Below are positions 19,878-27,076 of a stretch of DNA of 64,000 nt, in pieces. The notes under the pieces were generated by a model. It was not told where the DNA came from and made no database searches. It saw nothing but the letters and a program-made list of their open reading frames with translations. Made by a program: the position numbers and the translations under genes. Numbering within the stretch: the stretch's first letter is position 1; each line of letters opens with the position of its first letter. This stretch comes from Azohydromonas caseinilytica (lineage in GTDB: Bacteria; Pseudomonadota; Gammaproteobacteria; Burkholderiales; Burkholderiaceae_C), in contig NZ_JABBFW010000016.1 in assembly GCF_012927045.1 (NCBI RefSeq), positions 1 through 64,000 of the forward strand, given 5' to 3'.

Positions 19878-20117
19878 TCAATGCGAGCGCACGCCGTAGC
19901 TGCGCTCCTGCCGTACCGAGGCGACGCCTTCGACTTCGCGCGAGGCCTCCAGCTGCCCGGCAGGCAGGTTGCAGTTGATGATCCCCAGGCGGGGATGCGG
20001 CGCCAGCTCCGAGGCGCCCAGCCGCTCCAGCTGCTGGACGATGGCGCCGAAGCGGCCCGCGTCCTTGGGCTCGATGCGGATCGTGACGGCAAGCTGGTCT
20101 GACGGCTCGGAGCCCAT
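19878..20117 (-). CDS. Small propeptide-like (inhibitor I9-type) protein paired with subtilase
   Basis: 79-residue protein starting MGSEPSDQLAVTIRIEPKD. The sequence alternates short strands and helices as in the ferredoxin-like fold of subtilisin propeptides, and its end (VEGVASVRQERSYGVRSH) resembles the end of the propeptide region of the neighbouring protease (VLSAVRAERSYRPLG). It starts 29 bp downstream of the protease stop on the same strand, so they form an operon. Stand-alone propeptide-like proteins act as folding helpers or inhibitors of subtilases. That role is inferred here. Similar small genes are sometimes labelled aldolase in databases, which nothing in this sequence supports. 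Confidence 0.7.
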   Translation of the reverse strand: MGSEPSDQLAVTIRIEPKDAGRFGAIVQQLERLGASELAPHPRLGIINCNLPAGQLEASREVEGVASVRQERSYGVRSH

Positions 20118-20146
20118 GGCGTGTTCCTCGGTACGACGCGGCCAGT

Positions 20147-21523
20147 CTAGCGTCGAGGGGCCTGCAGCAGGCCTTTGCCCACGTCCCGCGCGGGATGGCG
20201 CAGGGGCCGCACCAGCTGCAGCAACCTGGCCCACAGCGCCCAGCCGCGGAAGGTGGGATTGGATTGCGCGATCAGCGCGGCCACGCCGGCGACATGGGGC
20301 GTGGCCATGCTGGTGCCGTCCCAGCGCGCATGGCCGCCGCCGGGCACGCTGGACAGAACGTCCACGCCGGGCGCGGCCAGATCCACCTCCTGCTCGGGGT
20401 TGATGCCGCCGCAGGAAAAGGGCGCTGGCCGGTACCTGCTGTCCACGGCACCGACGGCCAGGATGGTGGATGCGTTCGCCGGCGAGCCCACCGGGTTGAT
20501 GCGGCCCGGGCGCTCGCTCTCGTTGCCCGCCGCGGCGACCACCAGCGTGCCGGCATCGAGGCAGACCTGCCCGATCTGCTCGTAGTCGTCGTTGGGCTGG
20601 TCACCGACGCTGGTGGCCGCGCCCAACGACATGGAGATGATCTGGCAGCCCTGCTCCAGCGCCCAATCCATGCCGGCGATGACGGAGCGGTCGGTGCCGA
20701 AGCCGTCATCGCCCAGCACCTTGCCGGCATAGATCTCGGCTTCATAGGCCACGCCGTAGCGCGGCACGCCGCTGGGCCGCAGCGGACCGCACGCGGTGCC
20801 GATGCAATGGGTGCCATGGCCGTGCACGTCGTCCTCGGAGCTGTGGCTGGCGAAGAGCTTCTTGGTCACGGCCCGGCCCAGGAAGTCGGGGTGCTGGTCG
20901 TCGAAGCCCGTGTCCAGGACGGCGACCTTGATGCCCGCGCCGCTGAGCGAGCTGGGTAGCGCCTTGATCGCCTGCAGGCCCCAGGTGACGCTGTTCTCGC
21001 TGAAGCGCTCCACCGAGGGCCCGGCCTCGGCGGTGTCGGCGCTGTCGCCGGCCAGCAGCCGTTCCACCAAGTGGTCCACGGCGTCGCGGTAGCCGCGCAG
21101 GTAATCGGGCAGCGCCAGAGGGCCCGCCATCGGCGCTGACAGGGCTTCGGCCTGGAGCCCGGACGCCGGGGAGGCCATGCCCAGCGGCCGGTAGCTGCGT
21201 TCGGCGCGCACGGCGCTGAGCACGCGTTCTTCCATCGACTTCTGCAGCACGGGCTTGAGCCGCTCGCTGTCGCCCCGGACGATGGCGATGCCGAAGCGTT
21301 CGAAGTACTGCACGTCGGCGCCGCCGAAGTCATTGGGCACGGCCAGGCTGTCTTTGAAGTCTCGCGACGAGGCAACGCGGAAGCCGCCGGATTCCAGCCG
21401 CCGCACACCGGTGGCGGCCGCCTGGGGCGTGAAGCGCATGACCATGCCGAGCCGGGGCTGGGCGTTCGAGGCCGGCGCCGGGGCGTCGGCGGGCGGGCTG
21501 GGAGGGATGGGGCGACGTGCCAT
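20147..21523 (-). CDS. Subtilisin-like serine protease (S8 family)
   Basis: 458-residue protease. After a proline/alanine-rich leader without a hydrophobic signal peptide comes a propeptide-like region (about 25-125) and then the S8 catalytic domain. The triad is visible: Asp in VAVLDTGFDDQHPDF, His in HGHGTHCIGTACG, Ser in WDGTSMATPHVAGVAALIA; the oxyanion Asn is in VAAAGNESERPG. The start at 21523 has a strong GAGGAG site. The absence of a signal peptide suggests action in the cytosol or non-classical release. A propeptide-like small gene follows directly. The 300 bp upstream (21524-21823) hold no gene I can support. Confidence 0.92.
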   Translation of the reverse strand: MARRPIPPSPPADAPAPASNAQPRLGMVMRFTPQAAATGVRRLESGGFRVASSRDFKDSLAVPNDFGGADVQYFERFGIAIVRGDSERLKPVLQKSMEERVLSAVRAERSYRPLGMASPASGLQAEALSAPMAGPLALPDYLRGYRDAVDHLVERLLAGDSADTAEAGPSVERFSENSVTWGLQAIKALPSSLSGAGIKVAVLDTGFDDQHPDFLGRAVTKKLFASHSSEDDVHGHGTHCIGTACGPLRPSGVPRYGVAYEAEIYAGKVLGDDGFGTDRSVIAGMDWALEQGCQIISMSLGAATSVGDQPNDDYEQIGQVCLDAGTLVVAAAGNESERPGRINPVGSPANASTILAVGAVDSRYRPAPFSCGGINPEQEVDLAAPGVDVLSSVPGGGHARWDGTSMATPHVAGVAALIAQSNPTFRGWALWARLLQLVRPLRHPARDVGKGLLQAPRR

Positions 21524-21823
21524 GAAGCTCTCCTCGTGCGGAAGCGGCGTTGGAGGGGGGGGCCGGATGCCATCGGCCCGCGGCACCGGAGTACCGCGGG
21601 CGCTGCGGCTCTTGCACCCGCGCGGCGCCATGCGGCTTACGGCCGCAGGCCGGTGTCGCGGGCAGCTCACCGGGCGCTGCAGTCTCCCTTCGACCTCCGG
21701 CCCATGGAAACGGACCTTGGTCACGTTCCCACGGTGGGCACGCCCCAGCCGGCGCGGTTCAGGCCGCATGCATCCCGCCCAGGCGGGCGGCGCGGGCTTG
21801 CCCGCAGGGCGCCGGTCTCAGGA

Positions 21824-22291
21824 TCAGGCGCCGCGCGCCGCCTGCCGCAGCACCGCGGCTGCCGCCTCTTCCAGCAGCGGGCCCTCCACGCGCACCGGCG
21901 GCTGCGCGCCGGCCAGCACTTCAGCGCAGCGCACGGGCAGCAGCTCGCCGCCCAGCAGCCCGGCCATCAGCGGGTTGGAAGCGGCGTAGACGATGCGCCG
22001 CACGCCGGCCCAGAACAGCGCGCCGGCGCACATGGCGCAGGGCTCGCCGCTGGCGAACACGGTGCCCCCGCGCAGGGCCGCGGCGCCCAGCCGGGCGGTG
22101 GCCTCGCGCACCAGCACCATCTCGGCGTGCGCGGTGCAGTCGCCTTCGGTGACCTGGCGGTTGGCGGCCTCGTGCAGCAGCTCGCCTTGGGGCGAGAGCA
22201 GCACCGCGCCGTAGGGGCGGTTGCCGGCTTGCAGCGCCGCGCGCGAGGCGGCGATGGCGCGTTGCATGGCGGTGGTGTCGTCCAGGGTCAT
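21824..22291 (-). CDS. Nucleoside/guanine deaminase, cytidine-deaminase fold
   Basis: 155-residue zinc deaminase. The metal and catalytic residues are in CTAHAEMVLV (His, proton-shuttle Glu) and SGEPCAMCAGALFW (two Cys). The start at 22291 follows AAAGGAGGAAT. Size matches Bacillus-type guanine deaminase (about 156 residues), and its place directly after uraH, 17 bp away, in the urate locus suggests conversion of guanine to xanthine at the top of the pathway. tRNA-adenosine or cytosine deaminase activity cannot be excluded from sequence alone. Confidence 0.85.
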   Translation of the reverse strand: MTLDDTTAMQRAIAASRAALQAGNRPYGAVLLSPQGELLHEAANRQVTEGDCTAHAEMVLVREATARLGAAALRGGTVFASGEPCAMCAGALFWAGVRRIVYAASNPLMAGLLGGELLPVRCAEVLAGAQPPVRVEGPLLEEAAAAVLRQAARGA

Positions 22292-22308
22292 GAATGAGAT
22301 TCCTCCTT

Positions 22309-22665
22309 TCAGCTGCCGCGGTAGGTGGACGCGCTCCACGGCGTGCACAGCAGCGGCACGTGGTAATGCTGCCTGGTGTCGGCGATGGCGAAGCGCACCG
22401 GCACGGTCGCGTCCACGAACAGCGCCTCGGCCGGGCGCAGGCCCTGGCGCTCGTAGTACTCCGCGACGTGGAACAGCAGCTCGTACTGCCCGGGCCGGGC
22501 CGCCTCGGCCGGCAGCACCGGCTCGTCGGTGCGGCCGTCGGCATTGGTGCGCAGGGTCTTGACGAGTTCCCAGCGCCCGTCGCGCCAGGCCGAGAAGTCG
22601 ATGCGCATGCCCGCGCCGGGGCGGCCGTGGTGGTTGTCGAGCACATGGGTCGAGATGCCGGCCAT
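22309..22665 (-). CDS. uraH: 5-hydroxyisourate hydrolase (transthyretin-like), cytosolic
   Basis: 118-residue transthyretin-like enzyme converting 5-hydroxyisourate, the PuuD product, to OHCU. The N-terminal ISTHVLDNHHGRPGAGM carries the active-site His, the middle has an Arg in the expected place, and the protein ends with the diagnostic C-terminal tetrapeptide YRGS. No signal peptide is present. It is co-directional with the deaminase downstream and uraD upstream. A second, exported copy lies 91 bp upstream, separated by a REP-like hairpin, so the pair may come from an old duplication. Confidence 0.95.
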   Translation of the reverse strand: MAGISTHVLDNHHGRPGAGMRIDFSAWRDGRWELVKTLRTNADGRTDEPVLPAEAARPGQYELLFHVAEYYERQGLRPAEALFVDATVPVRFAIADTRQHYHVPLLCTPWSASTYRGS

Positions 22666-22692
22666 GGCGGACTCCTTTCAGAACAGTCTTTC

Positions 22693-22732
22693 CCGTTCGC
22701 CCTGAGCTTGTCGAAGGGCTCAGCCCGAACGG
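22693..22732. repeat. REP-like hairpin (CCGTTCG / CGAACGG), copy 1
   Basis: Arms CCGTTCGCCCTGAGC (22693-22707) and GCTCAGCCCGAACGG (22718-22732) pair over 13 of 15 positions around a 10-base loop. It sits between the two uraH genes. Copies with the same ends occur at 23821-23894 and 59301-59396. Confidence 0.8.
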
Positions 22733-22755
22733 AACGTCGAGATGACGCAGCAGCC

Positions 22756-23259
22756 TCAGCTGCCGCGGTAGTACGAGTAGCCCCAGGGCGAGAACAGCAC
22801 CGGCAGGTGCACGCGCTCGGCGGCGTCGCGGATCACGAAGCGCAGCGGCACCTCGGTCAGGAAGGCCGGCTGCGGCAGCTTCGCGCCCAGGCGGCTGAAA
22901 TAGTCGCCCAGGTGCAGCAGCAGCTCGTAGCGCCCGGCGCGGTAGGCCTCGCCGTCGAGCAGCGGTTGCGCGGTGCGCCCGCCGGCCACCGTGTCAGCGT
23001 CCAGCAGGTGCTGCCACTCGCGCTTGGCCGTGTCGAAGCGCGACAGGGACAGCCGCAGCCCCGCGCCGGTGGCGCCGTGGAACATGTCGATGGCGTGCAC
23101 CGTCAGCCGCGGCGGCGCGCCGGCCTGCGAGCGCGGCGCCGTGGCCAAGCCTGCCGGCGCCTCGGCCGCGCCGGCCAGCGCCGGCAGCGTGGCCGTACCC
23201 AGGGCCAGGCCGGTGCGCAGGAAACGGCGGCGCGCCGTGGGATCTTGATGAGCGTCCAT
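22756..23259 (-). CDS. uraH: Exported 5-hydroxyisourate hydrolase paralogue (Tat signal)
   Basis: 167-residue protein with a twin-arginine leader (RRRFLRTGLALG, residues 10-21) and signal cleavage near AGA, followed by a transthyretin-like domain (LTVHAIDMFHGATGAGL) ending in the diagnostic YRGS. It should hydrolyse 5-hydroxyisourate in the periplasm. Periplasmic HIU hydrolases are known in enterobacteria. The N-terminal motif reads HAIDMFHGATG instead of THVLDNHHGRPG as in the cytosolic paralogue, so the active-site His positions should be checked before assuming full activity. It follows uraD by 14 bp, in the same operon. Confidence 0.9.
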   Translation of the reverse strand: MDAHQDPTARRRFLRTGLALGTATLPALAGAAEAPAGLATAPRSQAGAPPRLTVHAIDMFHGATGAGLRLSLSRFDTAKREWQHLLDADTVAGGRTAQPLLDGEAYRAGRYELLLHLGDYFSRLGAKLPQPAFLTEVPLRFVIRDAAERVHLPVLFSPWGYSYYRGS

Positions 23260-23273
23260 GGCGTCTCCCGGGC

Positions 23274-23792
23274 TCAGTCGGCGCGGGCCAGCGCGTCCAC
23301 GCGCAGCCGGGTGATGGCGGCGATCTGCGCCAGCGCCTCCTGCAGCTCGGCCTCGCTGTCGAGCCCGGTGCGGCGCTCCAGCTCGGCCAGGATCTCGGCC
23401 TTGCCGTGGCGGCGGGCCGCGATGATGAAGGGGAAGCCGTGCCGCGCCCGGTAGGCGGCGTTGAGCTGGCGCAGCCGCTTGAAATCCCCGGGGCTGAGCG
23501 CGTCCAGCCCGGCGCTGGCCTGCTCGGACACGGACTCGCCGGTCATGGTGCCGGCCTGGGCTTCCTTGCCGGCGAGCTCGGGGTGGGCGCGCAGGAAGGC
23601 CAGCTGCGTGGCGCGCGGCGCCTGCCGCACCACGGCCATCATGGCCGCGTGCAGCTCGTCCAGGTCGCGGAAGGGCCGCCCGGCCCAGGCCGCCTCCGCC
23701 ACCCAGGGCGAATGCTCGAAGCTGCGGCCCAGCGCGGCGACGAAGGCGGCGCGGTCCAGGGCGTTGATCTGTTGCAGGGACATCGGGTTCAT
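23274..23792 (-). CDS. uraD: OHCU decarboxylase
   Basis: 172-residue all-helical enzyme that decarboxylates 2-oxo-4-hydroxy-4-carboxy-5-ureidoimidazoline to S-allantoin. Family blocks are visible: FVAALGRSFEHSPWVAEAAW, FLRAHPELAGKEAQ with the catalytic His, LNAAYRARHGFPFIIAARR, and ELERRTGLDSEAEL. No peroxisome-type or export signal is present, so it acts in the cytosol. It precedes the exported UraH by 14 bp. A REP-like hairpin lies just upstream at 23821-23894, between it and the MFS gene. Confidence 0.95.
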   Translation of the reverse strand: MNPMSLQQINALDRAAFVAALGRSFEHSPWVAEAAWAGRPFRDLDELHAAMMAVVRQAPRATQLAFLRAHPELAGKEAQAGTMTGESVSEQASAGLDALSPGDFKRLRQLNAAYRARHGFPFIIAARRHGKAEILAELERRTGLDSEAELQEALAQIAAITRLRVDALARAD

Positions 23793-23820
23793 GGTGTGGG
23801 ATGCGTAGGTCGCTCTTTTG

Positions 23821-23894
23821 CCGTTCGCCCTGAGCTCGTCGATGGGCCTGCAGGCCCACTGGACCAGAGGCTTCGACAGGCTCAGCCCGAACGG
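23821..23894. repeat. REP-like hairpin, copy 2 (long loop)
   Basis: CCGTTCGCCCTGAGC at 23821-23835 and CTCAGCCCGAACGG at 23881-23894 are the same arms as copy 1, but here the loop is about 45 bases and holds its own GGGCCTGCAGGCCC hairpin. It lies between uraD and the MFS gene. Confidence 0.75.
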
Positions 23895-23916
23895 GGTGTT
23901 GGGGTTCGGATGGGCC

Positions 23917-25263
23917 TCAATGGGCCGGCTGCGCCTGGGGCAGGGGCGCCTGGGTGAAGCGGGGCACGAAGCGCAGGATCAGCAGCGTGGCGCACAGCTC
24001 CACGGCGGCCACGATGTACAGCCCGCTGGTGAGGCTGCCGGTGGAGGTCTTGATCAGGCCCAGCATGTAGGGCGCGCCGAAGCCCGCGAGGTTGGCGATG
24101 GAGTTGATCAGCGCCACGCCGCCGGCCGCGGCGGTGCCGGCCAGCACGCGGTTGGGCATCTGCCAGAACACGGGGATGGCGCTCATGGTGCCGACGATGG
24201 CCAGCGTCAGCGCCACCAGCGTGGGCAGCGCGCCCAGCGGCAGGAACAGCGCCACGGCCAGCAGCGAGACCGCGCCCAGCGCCGCGGCCAGCCCGCAATG
24301 CAGCCGCGCCTCCTGGTGGCGGTCGGAATGGAAGCCGTTGAGGATCATCCCGGCCGCGCCGAACAGGTACGCGACGGACATGATCCAGCCCACCGCCGCC
24401 GGGCTGGTGAAGCCCACTTCCTTGACCAGCGTCGGGCCGTAGAAGGTCAGCGAGGAGTTGGCGGCGATGATGCAGAAGAACACCAGGATCAGCAGCCAGA
24501 TGCGGCCGTCCTTGAGCGAGGCCAGCAGGCTGTGCTCGCGGTGGCCCAGCGCGCGCTGGTCGCGCTCCAGGTCGGCCTGCACCAGCTCGCGTTCGCGCGG
24601 CGTGAGCCAGCGCGCATCGGCGGGCTTGTCGGTCAGGTAGAGCCAGGTCACGAGCCCGGCCAGCACGGAGGGGATGCCTTCGAGCAGGAACACCCACTGC
24701 CAGCCCTGCCACCCGTTCACGCCGTCCAGGCCGGTCATGATCGTGCCGGCCAGCGGCCCGCCCAGCACGCCGGCCAGGGCGGAGGCCGACATGAACATGC
24801 CGAAGGCCTTGGCGCGGCGGCGGTCCGGGAACCAGTAGGTCAGATACAGGATGACGCCGGGGTAGAAGCCGGCCTCGAACACGCCCAGCAGGAAGCGCAG
24901 CGCGTAGAACATCGTCGGCGTGGTGACGAACATCATGACGATGCTGGTCAGCCCCCAGCCGATGGTGATGCGCATGAGCGTCTTCTTGGCGCCGATCTTC
25001 TGCAGCAGCAGGTTGCTGGGCACCTCGAAGAAGAAGTAGCCCAGGAAGAAGATGCCCGCGCCCAGGCCGTAGACGGCCTCGCTCCACTTCAGGTCGTCGA
25101 GCATGGTGAGCTTGACGAAGCCGATGTTGACGCGGTCGATCCAGGCCAGGACCCACAGCACCATGAGGAACGGGATCAGCCGCCAGAGGATCTTGCGGTA
25201 GATGCCGTCGAGCTCGCCGGGGGCGGCGCTCGGCGGCGCGTTGGCCACGCTTGCAGTGTTCAT
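23917..25263 (-). CDS. MFS transporter, anion:cation symporter family
   Basis: 448-residue inner-membrane transporter with 12 predicted helices. The loop motifs of the ACS family are clear: WIDRVNIGFVKLTMLDDL near helix 1, LRFLLGVFEAGFYPGVILYL in helix 4, and WFPDRRRAKAFGMFM after it. Start 25263 follows CAGGAGACA. Family members import organic anions such as tartrate, phthalate, glucarate or hexuronates. Its position at the head of the uraD/uraH locus and divergent from a LysR gene suggests a purine breakdown product such as urate, allantoin or a ureido acid. The substrate is inferred. Confidence 0.9.
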   Translation of the reverse strand: MNTASVANAPPSAAPGELDGIYRKILWRLIPFLMVLWVLAWIDRVNIGFVKLTMLDDLKWSEAVYGLGAGIFFLGYFFFEVPSNLLLQKIGAKKTLMRITIGWGLTSIVMMFVTTPTMFYALRFLLGVFEAGFYPGVILYLTYWFPDRRRAKAFGMFMSASALAGVLGGPLAGTIMTGLDGVNGWQGWQWVFLLEGIPSVLAGLVTWLYLTDKPADARWLTPRERELVQADLERDQRALGHREHSLLASLKDGRIWLLILVFFCIIAANSSLTFYGPTLVKEVGFTSPAAVGWIMSVAYLFGAAGMILNGFHSDRHQEARLHCGLAAALGAVSLLAVALFLPLGALPTLVALTLAIVGTMSAIPVFWQMPNRVLAGTAAAGGVALINSIANLAGFGAPYMLGLIKTSTGSLTSGLYIVAAVELCATLLILRFVPRFTQAPLPQAQPAH

Positions 25264-25387
25264 GCGGTGTCTCCTGGGGCCGGGTCGCCGGCCGGTGTGT
25301 AAAGGCGCTTCGGACGGCGCCTTGTGAGGGTGGGCGCAGTCTGGAGGCGCCCGCCCGGCGCGGCGCACGCGCGCTGCTATAAGCGCC

Positions 25388-25403
25388 ATTCGGAAAACCG
25401 AAT
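25388..25403. promoter_or_regulatory. Palindrome ATTCGG-AAAA-CCGAAT between MFS and LysR genes
   Basis: Perfect 6-bp arms around AAAA, 17 bp before the LysR start in the 156-bp divergent gap. Its place fits an autoregulatory LysR site that could also govern the facing transporter operon. Confidence 0.5.
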
Positions 25404-25419
25404 AAAGGTCTCAGCGCCG

Positions 25420-26349
25420 ATGAGCCGCGACCCCGTGGACAGCCACCTGCTGCGCGTGCTGGTGACGCTGGTGAGCGAGCGCAACGTCTCGCGCGCCGCG
25501 ATCCGGCTGGGGCAGTCGCAGCCGGCGGTGAGCATCGCGCTCAAGCGGCTGCGCGAGCTGTTCGGCGACCCGCTGCTGGTGCGCGAGAAGGGCGGCATGG
25601 CGCCCACCGAGCGCGCGCTGCTGCTGCGCGACCAGGCGCGCCGCGCCCTGGGCGAGATCGACGCCATGCTGGCCGGCCCGCAGCAGTTCGACCCGGCGGC
25701 CAGCCAGCAGACCTTCCGCATCGGCTCACCCGACTTCATGGCCGCGGGCTTCCTGGGCGCGGTGGTGGCGCGCTTCTGCCGCGAGGCGCCGCGCGCGCGG
25801 CTGGTGGTGCAGCCGCTGGGGACGGAGGTGGACGTGGAGCAGGCGCTGGCGCAGGGCGAGCTGGACCTGGTGGTGGGCAACTGGCCCAGCCCGCCGCCCG
25901 CGCTGCACCTGTCGCTGCTGCTGCAGGACGAGGTGGTGTGCCTGCTCAGCCGCCACGACCCGCGCGTGACCACCGGCCTGACCCGCGAGCAGTACCTGGC
26001 CGCACGCCACCTGGTGCCGCTGCCGTACTCGGCGGCGCAGCGCGGCCTGGTGGAGACGCACCTGGCGGGCCTGCGCCTGGCGCGCGACGCGCGCGTGGTG
26101 GTGCCGTACTTCGAGCTGGCGCCGCAGCTGCTGGTGGACACCGACCTGGTGTTCACCACCGCGCGGCATTTCGCGGCGCACTACGCGGCGCTGCTGCCGC
26201 TGGCCATCGTGCCGGCGCCCTTCGACTTTCCGCCCATGCGCTTCTACCAGCTCTGGCACGAGCGCTCGCAGGGCTCGCCCGCGCACCGCTGGCTGCGCGC
26301 GCTGATGTCGGCCTCGGCGCGGCGCATGGCGCCCGACGCCGGGCCATGA
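25420..26349 (+). CDS. LysR family transcriptional regulator, divergent from MFS/uraD operon
   Basis: 309-residue LysR protein of the NodD/LinR-like subgroup: DSHLLRVLVTLVSERNVSRA, then AIRLGQSQPAVSIALKRLRE and LFGDPLLVREKGGMAPTERA. The ATG at 25420 (MSRDPVDSHL) gives the usual start; a GTG 32 codons upstream would pass through the palindrome. It faces away from the transporter and urate genes, so it is the likely regulator of that operon, perhaps sensing a purine breakdown product. The effector domain has no feature naming the ligand. Confidence 0.88.
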   Translation: MSRDPVDSHLLRVLVTLVSERNVSRAAIRLGQSQPAVSIALKRLRELFGDPLLVREKGGMAPTERALLLRDQARRALGEIDAMLAGPQQFDPAASQQTFRIGSPDFMAAGFLGAVVARFCREAPRARLVVQPLGTEVDVEQALAQGELDLVVGNWPSPPPALHLSLLLQDEVVCLLSRHDPRVTTGLTREQYLAARHLVPLPYSAAQRGLVETHLAGLRLARDARVVVPYFELAPQLLVDTDLVFTTARHFAAHYAALLPLAIVPAPFDFPPMRFYQLWHERSQGSPAHRWLRALMSASARRMAPDAGP

Positions 26350-26383
26350 AGCGACCGTCAAAACACTCCCCGATAATCACCGC

Positions 26384-26986
26384 ATGCCTTTGTCCAGATA
26401 TTCCAGGGCCGTCCAGGCCATTGTTTCTGCGGTATTTCTGCTGCAACTGTGGGGCTGCGCTTCGGTCAAACCGCCCAGCGGGCGTCTGGTCGAAACCTTC
26501 GACGCCACCGACCGTTTTGCGCGCACGGTGGCGGTGGAGCCGGCGCAGGCCTGCGAGGCGGCGCGGCAGGCGCTGCTGAGCCAGGGCTATGTGGTGAGCA
26601 CGGTCCAGGAAACCGAGATGCGCGGGCGCAAGAATTTCGAGGTGCCCAGCGGCCACCATGTGGAAATGGAGATCCGGGTCGTGTGCACCGCCAATGCCCG
26701 GCCCGACGCCGAGCGGCGCAGCAACGTCTTCGTCAGCGCGGTGCAAGAGCATTACGAGCTGAAGAAGAGCAGCAATTCCGCCAGCGTGGGCGTGGGCGCG
26801 CTGGGCTCAGTGTCGCTGCCCTTTGCCGTGGGCAACGATTCCATGGTCAAGGTGGCCAGCGAAACCGTGACCGTGCCACGCTTCTACGACCGCTTCTTTG
26901 AAATCCTGGACCGTTTCCTGGAAACCCCCAGCAAACTGCCCAGCGACGAGGTTGGCCTGGGATTGATGCCCTATTCGGAATTCTGA
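26384..26986 (+). CDS. DUF2242 family lipoprotein
   Basis: 200-residue protein with a lipoprotein signal peptide (lipobox LWGC at about residues 22-25) and the DUF2242 pattern: FDATDRFARTVAVEPAQACE, ARQALLSQGYVV, HHVEMEIRVVC and a C-terminal VPRFYDRFFEILDRFL. Such lipoproteins are found mostly in Burkholderiales and have no assigned role. It starts 34 bp after the LysR stop on the same strand and may be read from its own promoter. The stop codon lies in the loop of an 8-bp GAATTC-type stem-loop at 26976-26997. It is visibly more A/T-rich than its neighbours. Confidence 0.85.
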   Translation: MPLSRYSRAVQAIVSAVFLLQLWGCASVKPPSGRLVETFDATDRFARTVAVEPAQACEAARQALLSQGYVVSTVQETEMRGRKNFEVPSGHHVEMEIRVVCTANARPDAERRSNVFVSAVQEHYELKKSSNSASVGVGALGSVSLPFAVGNDSMVKVASETVTVPRFYDRFFEILDRFLETPSKLPSDEVGLGLMPYSEF

Positions 26987-26997
26987 GCGGAATTCCG
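26976..26997. other. Stem-loop over the DUF2242 stop codon
   Basis: CGGAATTC (26976-26983) and GAATTCCG (26990-26997) form a perfect 8-bp stem with a 6-base loop that contains the TGA stop. No T-run follows, so it is not a clear intrinsic terminator; an RNA-stability or attenuating role is possible. Confidence 0.35.
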
Positions 26998-27076
26998 GGC
27001 CGGATTCAGAGCGGGATTTCAGAGCGGCTGCGGTATTTTTTTGCCGGATAAGGCAGGCCGGAGTTTCATCCGCCGC

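Noticed and set aside
22756-23859. Longer 367-codon form of the exported UraH
   Set aside because: The extra N-terminal part overlaps uraD on the same strand in another frame and is Arg/Gly-rich; the Tat leader directly after the ATG at 23259 fixes the start.
26976-27050. Stem-loop plus a later T-run as an intrinsic terminator for the DUF2242 gene
   Set aside because: The T-run (around 27041-27047) is over 40 bases from the stem, too far for an intrinsic terminator.
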